DNA from: an uncultured Burkholderiales bacterium
GTDB taxonomy: Bacteria; Pseudomonadota; Gammaproteobacteria; Burkholderiales; Burkholderiaceae_C
Reading direction: 5' to 3'
NCBI GenBank assembly: GCA_903876885.1
Contig: CAIRBP010000081.1
Coordinates: forward strand, 1 to 41,940
Length of the DNA: 41,940 nucleotides
Under the pieces are notes generated by a model that had not been told where the DNA came from, searched no databases, and saw only the letters and a program-made list of their open reading frames with translations. Positions 25,380 to 34,680 of this stretch are shown here, piece by piece. Numbering within the stretch: the stretch's first letter is position 1; every line of letters begins with the position of its first letter. The position numbers and the translations under genes were made by a program.

Positions 25380-25429
25380 AAAAAACTCCCTCTTTTAAGA
25401 TCTATTCGTGAATTGGATTACAACCATTC

Positions 25430-25448
25430 ACAAATGACATATCATTGT
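25430..25448. promoter_or_regulatory. Inverted repeat between divergent sulfur genes (candidate operator)
   Basis: AATGA-CATA-TCATT (25433–25446) is a perfect inverted repeat, extended to ACAAATGA/TCATTGT with a one-base slip. It lies 50 bp upstream of soxY and 115 bp upstream of the divergent cytochrome gene, a suitable place for a shared regulator such as an ArsR-type SoxR. No regulator gene is present in the window. Confidence 0.4.
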
Positions 25449-25563
25449 GCCTGAACTTGGGCGTTTTCATACATGTGTTTTAATTTTGCCTGGCCAAACC
25501 CATCTGCCTAATTCCAAATTCCTCCCATTGAATTTCTAGTTCTGCACCGAAACCTGTTGTCAA

Positions 25564-26010
25564 ATGACCAAAGCTTTGTTGTCCCTACACCGAACCAGCG
25601 CAAAGTCCTGCCGCTTGTTGTCGCAACAAAATGTTCAAACTCGATTTAGTGCGCTCTCTTATTTGTTTTGTAGCCTCCTCTTTATCGTTACCTACACTTT
25701 AGATACGAAAGCCTTGGCGGCCTCTTCAGGAAATGAACCCATGAGTCAGCCCGAGTTAATGATTAAGACCAATGCTGCGATGTGCGCGCAGTGTCACGGC
25801 ACATTCGGTGTGTCGCAAGCAAGTTCCACCATTGCCAGTCTTGCTGCCATGCCAAGGGAGGAGCTTATTCAAAAGATGCAAGCCTACAAGCTCGCAACTC
25901 CCACATCCTCGGTCATGGCGCGCTTGGCAAGGGGATTAACTGAAGAGCAAATAAACAGTTTGGCTATTTTCTTTGAGAGTCAGCCCAGGCAATCTACCTT
26001 AAAAAATTAA
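25564..26010 (+). CDS. Small c-type cytochrome, probable FccA-like partner of sulfide dehydrogenase
   Basis: The 148-residue protein has a hydrophobic export segment (about residues 35–50) and one class I cytochrome domain with CAQCHG heme binding. An axial-Met-containing segment (SSVMARLARGLTEEQINSLA) follows. It is 12 bp before the flavoprotein gene, so it is the likely heme subunit of flavocytochrome c. The N-terminal region before the hydrophobic stretch is unusually long and no ribosome-binding site precedes ATG 25564, so the true start may be later. Confidence 0.85.
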   Translation: MTKALLSLHRTSAKSCRLLSQQNVQTRFSALSYLFCSLLFIVTYTLDTKALAASSGNEPMSQPELMIKTNAAMCAQCHGTFGVSQASSTIASLAAMPREELIQKMQAYKLATPTSSVMARLARGLTEEQINSLAIFFESQPRQSTLKN

Positions 26011-26022
26011 AGCATACCAATT

Positions 26023-27372
26023 GTGCAAAGACGAAACCTAATAAAACTTAGCGTCGCAAGTGCCTTAGCTAGCTCGTCCCTAATGCGAGAGGCTTATGCT
26101 CAATATTCCAGCACACTCAAAGTCGGTGACATACCTAAGAACAGCGCAGGCCAAGGTCGAGAGCGCTACCCATCGTCTCTTCAAAATGCTCGCGTAGTTG
26201 TGATTGGCGGGGGTTACGGCGGAGCAACCGCGAGTAAGTATTTAAGCCTGCTGTCAAACAGAAAATTAAAAGTAACTTTAATCGAACCCGATACGGAGTT
26301 TGTTTCCTGTCCACTCTCCAACCTAGTGATCGGTGGCTCCAAGCAAATGAGCGATATTACGCTTAAGTATGATTTGCTACAGAGGAACTACGGCACACAG
26401 ATTGTCAAAGACTTTGCAAGCTCAATCGACCCTGTTAGAAGAGTAGTTAAGACCGCATCAGGTCTTGTATTTCCCTATGATGAACTCATACTCTCCCCAG
26501 GCGTAGAGCTTCTTTACTCAAGCGTAGGTGGACTACTTGAAGCGAAAACGCAGGGGACCATCCTACAGGCTTGGGGGGCGGGTAATGAAACCCAAAAACT
26601 CAGACTTCAACTAGAGAGCCTCAACAACGGTGAGATCTTTGCAATCACAGTCCCAGAGCTTCCCTACCGCTGCCCACCCGGACCCTACGAGCGGGCCTCT
26701 CAAGTTGCACATTACTTTAAACACCACAAACCTAAATCCAAAGTAATTGTTGTTGACGCTAACCAAGACATTACCTCCAAAGGGGCACTCTTTAAAAAAT
26801 TTTGGAGGGAAAATTATCCCAATCATCTTGAATACCGACCAGAACACAAAGTACTTGAAGTTGACGCGAAAACGAATACTCTAAAGTTTGAAATTCAAGA
26901 TGATCTCCGCGCTGGACTTCTAAACGTTTTACCAGCCATGAGAGCGGGTGCGATCGCAGTGCAAACGGGGCTTGCCAATGTTAATAACCGGTGGTGCGAA
27001 GTTAATTTCTTGAGCTTTGAGTCAAGCGTTGCTCCCCACATCCATGTCTTGGGGGACTCAATTCAGGCAGGTCCTTACATGCCAAAGTCAGCTCATATGG
27101 CCAATGCACACGCCAAAGTTGCTGCAGCCGCAATAGTGTCCAAACTATGTGATTTTGAGATCAATCAGCACCCATTTCTCACCAATACGTGCTACAGTTT
27201 TTGTGACCCCGAGCAAGCTATTTATATTGCCTCTGTGCATCAGTACGATAGCTTGGAGAAGACTTTTAAAATTCTCCCTAACGCGGGAGGAATCTCCGGC
27301 GAGGCCAGCAAAGCTGAGGGCATGTTTGCGTTTGGGTGGGCGAAAAATATTTGGGCAGATTGTTTAACTTAA
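26023..27372 (+). CDS. fccB: Flavocytochrome c sulfide dehydrogenase, flavoprotein subunit (FccB/SoxF)
   Basis: This periplasmic FAD enzyme oxidises sulfide and passes electrons to its cytochrome partner. The 449-residue protein starts with GTG and a twin-arginine-like signal (QRRNLIKLSVASALA). It carries the FAD motif VVVIGGGYGGATASKY. The redox-active cysteines are in FVSCPLSNLVIGG and the C-terminal region, with the FCSD-specific YRCPPGPYERA and the C-terminal FCSD domain NTCYSFCDPEQAIYI. The combination separates it from membrane sulfide:quinone reductase. Sox and FccAB activities together imply use of reduced sulfur. Confidence 0.93.
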   Translation: MQRRNLIKLSVASALASSSLMREAYAQYSSTLKVGDIPKNSAGQGRERYPSSLQNARVVVIGGGYGGATASKYLSLLSNRKLKVTLIEPDTEFVSCPLSNLVIGGSKQMSDITLKYDLLQRNYGTQIVKDFASSIDPVRRVVKTASGLVFPYDELILSPGVELLYSSVGGLLEAKTQGTILQAWGAGNETQKLRLQLESLNNGEIFAITVPELPYRCPPGPYERASQVAHYFKHHKPKSKVIVVDANQDITSKGALFKKFWRENYPNHLEYRPEHKVLEVDAKTNTLKFEIQDDLRAGLLNVLPAMRAGAIAVQTGLANVNNRWCEVNFLSFESSVAPHIHVLGDSIQAGPYMPKSAHMANAHAKVAAAAIVSKLCDFEINQHPFLTNTCYSFCDPEQAIYIASVHQYDSLEKTFKILPNAGGISGEASKAEGMFAFGWAKNIWADCLT

Positions 27373-27459
27373 TATTTCTTATTTTTTATCCGCGAACTGC
27401 ATGTACGCGCAGGGTATTGATTAGTGACCTATACCGTGTACTTAATTTTAGGGACTTAA

Positions 27460-27501
27460 CTCAATTAAGTCTACTGAATTAACTCTACTCAATTAACTCC
27501 C
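27460..27501 (+). repeat. Three tandem 14-bp repeats
   Basis: CTCAATTAAGTCTA, CTGAATTAACTCTA and CTCAATTAACTCCC follow one another without gaps in the convergent space between fccB and plsC. A palindrome ACTTAA…TTAAGT overlaps the first copy. The function is unknown. Confidence 0.75.
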
Positions 27502-27530
27502 GGATCTTTTAATAAAATACCAAACACTAC

Positions 27531-28349
27531 TTAATGCATTGTTTTAAACCTGAAATTTGAATGGGTATCTAAAGCCTCCCAAGCTCCAGGGTTTGCAAAA
27601 GGAGACGGGCTAACCATTAAATCAGAGATAAGTTTATAAAGTTCTTCAGACCACTCTTTTCGCGAACGGTCCTGACAATAACTCACTGCGCCCACCTTAA
27701 CTTGCGCGGAGATTGGATTGGCAACCAAAGTAGTCCAAACCGATTGAACGAACGTAATCTCGCCAACAAATGCAGGTGCATGGCTTTGTTCGTTACTCGC
27801 TCTGTCTTTGTAGGAGATACAAACTGGAATGATGGGAGAATTTGCAATAACTGCAGACTGAAGCAAATTAGTGTGAAAGGGCAACAAACTAACTCCGTCA
27901 CTCGTTGTTCCTTCCGGAAACACTGCAAGCACCTCCCCCATGAGTAACGCATCTGACATCTCATGCATTACCTTTAAAGCGTCTCTGGGCTTTTGTCGAT
28001 CTATAAAAAACATCCCACTTTTTTTAGATAAGAACCCAAATACAGGCCACCTGCTGATCTCTGCTTTTGCAACAAACCTACAGTAGCCTATCGAGTGCAA
28101 TACCAATACATCTAACCAGGATATGTGATTAGAGACAATTAATAATGGTCCCCTAAAATTAAACGCTCCCTCAACTTGGACGACTATTCCAAAACAGTCA
28201 AGTAATCCGATAGACCATTTTTGAACCTCTAATGCGCGAGCGCGAGCATCAAGAAAGGGGAATAAAAATAAAACAATCAGATACCCCTTGCCCAACTTGA
28301 GGAGCAAGGATACAAAACGAAATGCAGCGCGTACGTAATTAAAAAACAA
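27531..28349 (-). CDS. plsC: 1-acyl-sn-glycerol-3-phosphate acyltransferase
   Basis: PlsC-type enzymes acylate lysophosphatidic acid to phosphatidic acid at the inner membrane. The 272-residue protein has an N-terminal hydrophobic anchor (about 15–32), the catalytic H-x4-D motif in SNHISWLD, a glycerol-phosphate region FIDRQKP, and the FPEGTTSDG motif. It starts with TTG at 28349, preceded by AAGGA. It is the last gene of the yqgE–yqgF–pyr run, 46 bp after the dihydroorotase-like gene, an arrangement shared with other proteobacteria. Confidence 0.93.
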   Translation of the reverse strand: MFFNYVRAAFRFVSLLLKLGKGYLIVLFLFPFLDARARALEVQKWSIGLLDCFGIVVQVEGAFNFRGPLLIVSNHISWLDVLVLHSIGYCRFVAKAEISRWPVFGFLSKKSGMFFIDRQKPRDALKVMHEMSDALLMGEVLAVFPEGTTSDGVSLLPFHTNLLQSAVIANSPIIPVCISYKDRASNEQSHAPAFVGEITFVQSVWTTLVANPISAQVKVGAVSYCQDRSRKEWSEELYKLISDLMVSPSPFANPGAWEALDTHSNFRFKTMH

Positions 28350-28395
28350 TATCTTCCTTACAAAAAAAACAATACCCCTTTATTACCCTAGGTGT

Positions 28396-29757
28396 CTATT
28401 TTTCTTTTGAATAAACAACTTGTCCACCTATGAGGGTTATTAAAACCTCACCAACCATCGCCGTACCACTCATATCAAAATCAAAGGGGGTGAATTTACC
28501 CTGACTGCATAAACGCTCGGGCTTCACCATCCAACTCGACTCGGGGTTAAAAATACAAATATCTGCAACCCCTCCAACCCTTAACTCACCAGCCCCTCCC
28601 AAGCTTTGAGTGCTGAGGCCGGAGCTTAGAGCGCTTTCTTGGTTTGTGCTGGAGCTGCTTGAGAATTTTGTCCGTAGCAATTTTGCAGGTCCGCTCGTTA
28701 CGACTCTCAGCGTATCCAATAAACTCAGTTTTTCCTCTGCCCCCCATTTGAGTGCCAAACTTAGCAAGAGTTCAACGCCCGTTGCACCAGGCTCGGCCTG
28801 TGCGAAGGGGAGTGCTTTTAAATCACCCTCAACTGGATTGTGATCTGATACCAAAGCATCTATCACACCACTTGCGAGTCCTGCTCGTAGGGCAGTTCTA
28901 TCTGCTTGTTGCCTGAGCGGCGGCGTCACTCTGGCTCGAGAATCAAAATAGCCAATATCTTGATCAATCAAATGAAGGGAATTGATACTTACATCGCAAG
29001 TTACAGGGAGCCCTTCTGTCTTGGCTGCTGCAATGAGTGCCACACCAGCAGCACTAGATATTCGGCAAAGATGGACCTTCGCACCAGTGCTTCTCATGAG
29101 CGCAAAAATCGTGTTTAGCGCTATCGTCTCAGCAGCAACTGAGACACCACTCAATCCAAGCCTTGTAGCCAAAGGACCACTGGCTGCAACGCCTTGACCT
29201 AAGTAGTAATCTAGAGGTCTTAACCAAACACAGTACCCGTAGGTCGCAGCGTATTGCATGGCTCGTTGCAAGACCTGTGTGTTACTGATGCAAACCTCGG
29301 CTTGGCCAAACCCTATACATCCAGCCTGAGTGAGCTCAAACATCTCTGTTAAAGCCTCTCCTTGCAAGCCCTTGGTAAGTGCCCCCAAAGGTAGCACTCT
29401 TGCTAAATTTAACTTTTGGGCTCTAAATTTAAGCATATCTACCAAACCCGGTTCATCAAGTACCGGATCCGTGTCAGGTGGACACACTAGGGTCGTAACA
29501 CCTCCGTTGACACAGGCTTTAAGCTCTGACTCAAGCATTCCCTCATGCTCATAGCCGGGCTCTTTAAGTCTAGCCATTAGATCAACCAAACCTGGTGCCA
29601 CGACGAGACCTTTTGCGTCTAAGGTGCGATCGGCTTTGAACTCACCTTTATGAGAACCTACGGCAACAATAACGCCGTCTTGGATGTAAACATCACTTAC
29701 GGCGTCAAAGGAGGAAGCAGGATCTATAACACGACCGTTTTTAATGATGATGTTCAT
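28396..29757 (-). CDS. Dihydroorotase-like protein PyrC' (predicted inactive)
   Basis: The 453-residue amidohydrolase-fold protein is of the type that forms a complex with aspartate carbamoyltransferase in bacteria with a second, active dihydroorotase elsewhere. It aligns to dihydroorotase by [32 protein letters not shown] and [11 protein letters not shown]. The metal-binding DxHxH, expected at residues 59–63, reads DLMAR, so both His are gone. A later His position also reads CRISSAAG instead of the family CHxS. It should not bind the usual zinc pair. Its ATG overlaps the pyrB stop by four bases, consistent with a structural partner of PyrB. Confidence 0.9.
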   Translation of the reverse strand: MNIIIKNGRVIDPASSFDAVSDVYIQDGVIVAVGSHKGEFKADRTLDAKGLVVAPGLVDLMARLKEPGYEHEGMLESELKACVNGGVTTLVCPPDTDPVLDEPGLVDMLKFRAQKLNLARVLPLGALTKGLQGEALTEMFELTQAGCIGFGQAEVCISNTQVLQRAMQYAATYGYCVWLRPLDYYLGQGVAASGPLATRLGLSGVSVAAETIALNTIFALMRSTGAKVHLCRISSAAGVALIAAAKTEGLPVTCDVSINSLHLIDQDIGYFDSRARVTPPLRQQADRTALRAGLASGVIDALVSDHNPVEGDLKALPFAQAEPGATGVELLLSLALKWGAEEKLSLLDTLRVVTSGPAKLLRTKFSSSSSTNQESALSSGLSTQSLGGAGELRVGGVADICIFNPESSWMVKPERLCSQGKFTPFDFDMSGTAMVGEVLITLIGGQVVYSKEK

Positions 29758-30716
29758 GCCTCATTCCCCGCTACGATAGACATTACTGCCATTCTTACCG
29801 CAATTCCAAAGGTCACCTGTGGAAGTATCACGCTTTGAGGTCCGTCAACTACAGCGGAGTCAATTTCAACGCCTCTGTTGATAGGGCCTGGATGCATAAC
29901 AATTGCATCTGGTTTTGCGAGTGCTAATTTTTGGGGCGTAAGCCCAAAGCCTTTGAAGTACTCTTGACTAGACGGCAAAAGTGCACCGTTCATTCGTTCG
30001 TTTTGAAGTCTGAGCATGATGACGACATCACAGCCTTTAATGCCTTCATCAAAATTATTAAACACCCTAACTCCCATTTGTGCCATATCAGCGGGAACCA
30101 AGGTCTTGGGTCCCACAACACGGACCTCGGCACAACCTAGCGTTGTTAGTGCGTGAATATCAGATCGCGCAACCCTAGAGTGCAACACATCACCCACAAC
30201 TGCGACACATAGGTTTGAGAAATCTCCCTTGTACCGACGAATCGTGTACATGTCCAACAAACCCTGGGTCGGATGTGCATGTCTTCCGTCACCAGCATTA
30301 ATCACATGCACATGAGGAGCCGTGTTTTGTGCAATTAAGTAAGGCGCGCCAGATTCACTATGTCTCACCACAAATATGTCAGCCGCCATCGCCGAAAGAT
30401 TAGCAATCGTGTCGAGCAGTGACTCTCCTTTGCTAGTAGAGGAGCGAGCGATGTCCAAATTGATGACATCTGCACTCAACCGCTTTGCAGCAATTTCAAA
30501 CGTGGTGCGAGTACGGGTACTGTTCTCGAAGAAAAGATTGAATACACTTTTCCCCCTGAGGAGAGGGACTTTTTTAACCTCTCGGTCACTGACTGACACA
30601 AAATTTTCTGCGGTATCCAAAATATGAGTTAGGAGTTGCTTGGACAAACCCTCAGTTGACAAAAGATGTATCAACTCACCATTTTTATTCAGTTGTGGAT
30701 TGCGCTTATGTTGCAC
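29754..30716 (-). CDS. pyrB: Aspartate carbamoyltransferase catalytic subunit
   Basis: PyrB condenses carbamoyl phosphate and aspartate in pyrimidine synthesis. The protein shows the carbamoyl-phosphate motif [12 protein letters not shown], the [12 protein letters not shown] segment and the aspartate-binding LRLQNERM, with [11 protein letters not shown] near the C-terminus. I chose GTG 30716, preceded by GGAG eight bases upstream, which gives 320 residues, the family length, and an 11-base overlap with pyrR. The open frame extends to an ATG at 30764, which would add 16 non-homologous residues. The neighbouring pyrC' and pyrR support the role. Confidence 0.95.
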   Translation of the reverse strand: MQHKRNPQLNKNGELIHLLSTEGLSKQLLTHILDTAENFVSVSDREVKKVPLLRGKSVFNLFFENSTRTRTTFEIAAKRLSADVINLDIARSSTSKGESLLDTIANLSAMAADIFVVRHSESGAPYLIAQNTAPHVHVINAGDGRHAHPTQGLLDMYTIRRYKGDFSNLCVAVVGDVLHSRVARSDIHALTTLGCAEVRVVGPKTLVPADMAQMGVRVFNNFDEGIKGCDVVIMLRLQNERMNGALLPSSQEYFKGFGLTPQKLALAKPDAIVMHPGPINRGVEIDSAVVDGPQSVILPQVTFGIAVRMAVMSIVAGNEA

Positions 30717-31227
30717 TCTTTGTCTCCATTGAAAATTTGAAGAGCCCTTGTGTATCTTGTTCAAGTGTTAGTTTGCGACCGGGAGTCAAACTCAGTCTTA
30801 CCGCTGCATAGTCACTTTGAATTGGCAACTCGCGCCCTCCCCTATCAACTAAGACCGCAAGCTGAACGCGCGCGGGACGACCGAAATCATAAAGCTCGTT
30901 TAATACAGCCCTAATTGTTCTGCCCGTATAAAGCACATCATCGATCAGCAATATATCAGCTCCCTCCACCTCAAAGGGTAACTTGGTCTGCCCCCCATCA
31001 CTTAAACCGCGATGCGCAAAATCATCTCTATGTAACCCGGAGGAAATCTCGCCCAAAGGACCACTCAAGCAGAGATCCTTGATCATCCGTTTAACAAGCC
31101 ATGAGCCTCCTGAGATTACCCCTACAAGAGCTGTAGTTGGTTTGATCAAGGGCCTAACACCTACGCAAAAATCTTTGTAAATAGATTCTGCATCTAATTC
31201 AATATGTCCTTGGTTGACTGTACTCAT
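30706..31227 (-). CDS. pyrR: PyrR bifunctional pyrimidine regulator / uracil phosphoribosyltransferase
   Basis: The 173-residue phosphoribosyltransferase-fold protein has the PRPP-binding motif [19 protein letters not shown] and the PyrR-specific [21 protein letters not shown]. In Gram-positive bacteria PyrR binds mRNA to attenuate pyr genes; in proteobacteria the regulatory role is less clear. It overlaps yqgF by four bases and pyrB by 11, so all are cotranscribed. No obvious PyrR attenuator is visible in front of pyrB because there is no leader. Confidence 0.95.
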   Translation of the reverse strand: MSTVNQGHIELDAESIYKDFCVGVRPLIKPTTALVGVISGGSWLVKRMIKDLCLSGPLGEISSGLHRDDFAHRGLSDGGQTKLPFEVEGADILLIDDVLYTGRTIRAVLNELYDFGRPARVQLAVLVDRGGRELPIQSDYAAVRLSLTPGRKLTLEQDTQGLFKFSMETKSAT

Positions 31228-31682
31228 GACTTAAGTGTCCGAAAAAATTGATTCAAAATAATGCATGCAGATTCCGAATCGATATCTGCTTTGACTGAAC
31301 CCGTTGTATATTGCTCACTCAGTGCCTCGGTTGTGCTGTAGCGTTCATCGACCTCAAAAACGGGCAATTTAAACCGTCCCTCTAATTGGCGAATAAAACG
31401 TCTAGCTCTGTGCGTATTCTCGTGCTCAGCCCCGTCTGGATGAAAGGGTACACCAACGACCAAGGCCTGTGGCTCCCACTGGGCTATGCGCTCAGCGATT
31501 TGAATCCACTGCTGAGAGGCGGTTCCGCTCACACTCGCACAGGGCTGTGCACTAGCCAACAACTTACTCCCAAAGCTAACCCCAATTCTTTTGACCCCAT
31601 AGTCAAGCCCCATAAACATATTGAGGGAAGTAGCCAAAGCTGGGGGGGTAAAGGTGTGAGACGACAAATCGTTCAAACTCAA
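31224..31682 (-). CDS. yqgF: Putative pre-16S rRNA nuclease / Holliday junction resolvase-like YqgF
   Basis: The 152-residue RNase H-fold protein has the N-terminal catalytic motif MGLDYGVKRIGVSFG, VVGVPFHPDGAEH in the middle, and VDERYSTTEA with the second acidic residue. YqgF processes the 5' end of 16S rRNA and is essential in E. coli. The start is uncertain. TTG at 31682 or 31676 leaves a 20-residue tail before the fold, and 31676 has a GAGAG site at better spacing; ATG 31619 would start directly at the fold. Confidence 0.92.
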   Translation of the reverse strand: MSLNDLSSHTFTPPALATSLNMFMGLDYGVKRIGVSFGSKLLASAQPCASVSGTASQQWIQIAERIAQWEPQALVVGVPFHPDGAEHENTHRARRFIRQLEGRFKLPVFEVDERYSTTEALSEQYTTGSVKADIDSESACIILNQFFRTLKS

Positions 31683-31746
31683 CTCTCACACTGGGTTTCA
31701 CTTGAGAGGAATTGACACCCGAACACAGATTTAAAGAGAGCAGCTC

Positions 31747-32346
31747 TCATGCATGCCCCGCGTCGGGAGACAGCATCCAGGCTTGAAGTCCGAGTAAAGA
31801 CAAGGCTTTGTCGTAACGCTGTTCGCTAGGAGTGTCAAAAATAACGCTCGGATCAGCCTCCACTGTAAGCCAACTGTTCTCTGCGATTTCGGACTCAAGT
31901 TGGCCCTGCGCCCAGGCTGAGTAACCCAGTGAGACCAGGACACGCTTGGGCCCAGCGCCAGTGGCCAAAGCCTCAAGCACATCTTTAGATGTAGTCATCT
32001 CCAAGCCACCGGGGACGCAAAGTGTTGAGGCGTAAACGGTCTCCCCGTCGGTCTCCGTCATCTTAAGCATGGGCTCGTGAAGAACAAACCCCCGCTCCGT
32101 ATGCACTGGACCCCCTTGAAAGACAATGGAGGAGTCCAAGTCAGGTCTTGTCAGGGGTAATTCAACTTTTTCAAATAAACTGCGAAGGCTCATATCGCTT
32201 GGCTTGTTGATCACCAATCCGAGCGCACCTCGCTCGCTGTGCTCACAAAGATAGACAACGCTGCGGGAAAAAGAGTCATCAGCCAATCCAGGCATTGCAA
32301 TCAAAAAATGATGGGTTAGATTGATTGAGTCGGTTGGTGTAGACAT
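31747..32346 (-). CDS. YqgE/AlgH family protein (DUF179)
   Basis: This 199-residue protein of unknown biochemical function contains the family start HHFLIAMPGLADDSFSRSVVYLCEH and ALGLVINKP, followed by VFQGGPVHTERGFVLH. AlgH was linked to alginate regulation in Pseudomonas, but the family is widespread and conserved next to yqgF. It lies 64 bp upstream of yqgF in the same direction and is divergent from the photolyase gene, so it probably heads the operon. Confidence 0.93.
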   Translation of the reverse strand: MSTPTDSINLTHHFLIAMPGLADDSFSRSVVYLCEHSERGALGLVINKPSDMSLRSLFEKVELPLTRPDLDSSIVFQGGPVHTERGFVLHEPMLKMTETDGETVYASTLCVPGGLEMTTSKDVLEALATGAGPKRVLVSLGYSAWAQGQLESEIAENSWLTVEADPSVIFDTPSEQRYDKALSLLGLQAWMLSPDAGHA

Positions 32347-32414
32347 AGCATCATTTTACTTGATAAAGAGCAGCTCTTAAAGATTTCATACAATGCACCA
32401 AACGAGGTAAAACC

Positions 32415-33914
32415 GTGCATAAACCAACTATTGATAATTTTCAGACCGGATTAGTCTGGTTTAGACGCGACTTACGTGTTCAAGATCAACATGCTTTATT
32501 CTTAGCGCTAAAACATTGCTCACAGGTTTATTGCGTTTTTGTATTTGACACGGACATCTTAGATTCATTACCCAAAGAAGACCGCAGGGTCGAATTTATA
32601 CAAGAGTCTTTGGTTAATTTAAACGAACACCTAAAAGCGGTTGCAAAGTCCGAGGATGTTAGTCTCATCACCCTTCACGGCAGCGCTACCCAAGAGATCC
32701 CCAGGGTTGCTCAGTTACTTGGCGTGCAAGCCGTATTCACCAACCACGACGATGAGCCGTATGCTTTAAAACGCGACGCTTTAATTAGGGGCAAACTTGC
32801 CGCTCAAGGCGCATCTTTCTTTGACTTCAAAGACCACGTCATCTTTGAGCGAAGCGAAGTACTTACGCAAACGGGTAAGCCTTACGGAGTCTTTACACCT
32901 TACAAAAATGCTTGGCTTAAAAAAGTCACTGACCTAGATTTACAGTCTTTTGATATTAAACCCTACAAAGCCAATTTTGCAGCTTTAAAGCCTGCGCATC
33001 TCAAAAAGTTACACCCTCGCATTCACACTCTTGAGGACATCGGGTTTAAAACCACTAACCTAAAAGATCTGGGCGTGCACACGGGTATCGATGGTGGCGA
33101 GTTTTTGTTCAAAGACTTTTTAAAGCGCATGGATCTGTACCACGAGACTAGGGATTTTCCAGCCGTCAAAGGGCCGAGTTACTTGGGTGTCCACTTGCGG
33201 TTTGGGACAGTCTCTATTAGGTCCCTCGCCCGCACTGCGCTTGAGAGAACCAACGCCGGATCAGGGGGCGCTGCGGTATGGCTCTCTGAGCTCATTTGGA
33301 GAGACTTTTACGCACAAATCCTGCACCACCACCCCAGAGTCGTCACTCACGCATTTAAACCCGAGTACGACAGTATTCAGTGGGAGGATGATAAAGCCGC
33401 CAAAAAACTATTTACTGCGTGGTGCGAGGGTCGCACGGGATTTCCGATCGTGGACGCAGCGATGCGTCAAATCAATTCATCAGGTTACATGCACAACAGA
33501 CTAAGGATGATAGTTGCCAGTTTTTTAGTAAAAGATCTAGGAATAGATTGGCGTTGGGGCGAGGCGTATTTTGCAAAGCACTTGATGGACTTTGATTTGT
33601 CCTCCAACAACGGCGGGTGGCAATGGGCTAGTTCAAGCGGTTGTGATGCTCAACCTTATTTCCGCATTTTTAATCCAACCAGTCAAAGCGAGAGATTTGA
33701 TCCCAAAGGCGCTTTCATCCACCGCTATATCCCTGAGCTCAAAGGCCTGAGCGTTCCAACACTTCATACGCCTTGGCTGGCAGAGCCGATGGAACTCTTG
33801 AGTGCGAATTTGCAACTGGGTAAAGACTACCCTCTTCCCATCGTAGATCATGCTAAAGCTCGTGAGAAAACTTTGATGCGTTATTCAGTCATAAAGACTG
33901 CAAAACAAAAGTGA
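32415..33914 (+). CDS. phrB: Deoxyribodipyrimidine photolyase (class I CPD)
   Basis: Photolyase repairs UV-induced cyclobutane pyrimidine dimers with light, using FADH−. The 499-residue protein has an N-terminal photolyase alpha/beta domain (VWFRRDLRVQDQHAL) and the C-terminal FAD domain with GPSYLGVHLRFGTVSIR, LIWRDFYAQIL, MHNRLRMIVASFLVKDL and the signature DFDLSSNNGGWQWASSSGCD. Key substrate- and FAD-contacting residues appear intact. GTG 32415 with GAGG upstream is the start. It is divergent from yqgE with 68 bp between. Confidence 0.96.
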   Translation: MHKPTIDNFQTGLVWFRRDLRVQDQHALFLALKHCSQVYCVFVFDTDILDSLPKEDRRVEFIQESLVNLNEHLKAVAKSEDVSLITLHGSATQEIPRVAQLLGVQAVFTNHDDEPYALKRDALIRGKLAAQGASFFDFKDHVIFERSEVLTQTGKPYGVFTPYKNAWLKKVTDLDLQSFDIKPYKANFAALKPAHLKKLHPRIHTLEDIGFKTTNLKDLGVHTGIDGGEFLFKDFLKRMDLYHETRDFPAVKGPSYLGVHLRFGTVSIRSLARTALERTNAGSGGAAVWLSELIWRDFYAQILHHHPRVVTHAFKPEYDSIQWEDDKAAKKLFTAWCEGRTGFPIVDAAMRQINSSGYMHNRLRMIVASFLVKDLGIDWRWGEAYFAKHLMDFDLSSNNGGWQWASSSGCDAQPYFRIFNPTSQSERFDPKGAFIHRYIPELKGLSVPTLHTPWLAEPMELLSANLQLGKDYPLPIVDHAKAREKTLMRYSVIKTAKQK

Positions 33915-34066
33915 AGCTTAAAGTGAAGCGTAGTCACTGAACAAGCCAGGTATGCCTCTTATTAAGTTAATATTCCTCGTAGCGGTAGCAACTCTCCCCG
34001 CCCTCAAGTGTGTGAGAATAGATCCCTTATTTAAATCTACATTCAAGCCTTGACGGAGCGCAATTA

Positions 34067-34672
34067 ATGGAATTACTTGGACACCGACACTTAGGTGCAT
34101 CTCAATCACAAGCATGGCAGGCCCTTAATGATCCTGAGATTCTCAAACAATCTATTCCCGGTTGCGAAAAATTTGAACGCGTAAGCGACACTGAGTATGC
34201 ATTAACTGTTGCTCTAAAAATTGGCCCTGTCTCCGCGAAATTTACAGGTAAAGTTTTCTTGAACGATATCGTAGTTCCTAGCTCTTACTCTCTAGTTTTT
34301 GAAGCGCAAGGGGGAATGGCCGGGTTTGGAAAAGGCGAATCAAAGGTTACTCTCGCACCCTCTGCACAGGGCGGATGTGAGCTTTCCTACACGGTCAACT
34401 CGCAGGTAGGCGGAAAAATCGCTCAGCTCGGTCAACGACTTATAGAGGGCGCTGCCAAATCTTTGGCGGATGATTTTTTTAAACGCTTTGAAAGTGCTCT
34501 TAATGAGTCTTTAAGTAAAACAGGTGTACACAATGCAACGGACACAGCAAAGGCTCAAAACACACCTGAGACGATCTATTTAGAGTCGAATCCATTTGCA
34601 AGAAAGGCCTTATACGGCATTACCTTTGCAGTTGCTTTACTGTTGCTTTATTATTGGGTCACACTCAAGTAA
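34067..34672 (+). CDS. CoxG-like SRPBCC domain protein with C-terminal membrane anchor
   Basis: The 201-residue protein resembles the carbon monoxide dehydrogenase subunit G family. The SRPBCC domain (residues 1–150) starts MELLGHRHLGASQSQAWQAL and has the family loop SIPGCEKFERVSDTEY and GGKIAQLGQRLIEGAA. A C-terminal helix near residues 181–198 would anchor it to the membrane. In CO dehydrogenase loci CoxG recruits other factors to the membrane and helps enzyme assembly. Here no molybdenum hydroxylase genes accompany it, only XdhC 8 bp downstream. Confidence 0.85.
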   Translation: MELLGHRHLGASQSQAWQALNDPEILKQSIPGCEKFERVSDTEYALTVALKIGPVSAKFTGKVFLNDIVVPSSYSLVFEAQGGMAGFGKGESKVTLAPSAQGGCELSYTVNSQVGGKIAQLGQRLIEGAAKSLADDFFKRFESALNESLSKTGVHNATDTAKAQNTPETIYLESNPFARKALYGITFAVALLLLYYWVTLK

Positions 34673-34680
34673 CTCGCTCA

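Noticed and set aside
30716-31227. PyrR-type RNA attenuator in front of pyrB
   Set aside because: pyrR and pyrB overlap by 11 bases, leaving no leader to fold.
33918-34115. Minus-strand 65-codon frame between photolyase and the CoxG-like gene
   Set aside because: It overlaps the start of the CoxG-like gene, has no motif or ribosome-binding site, and is most likely chance.
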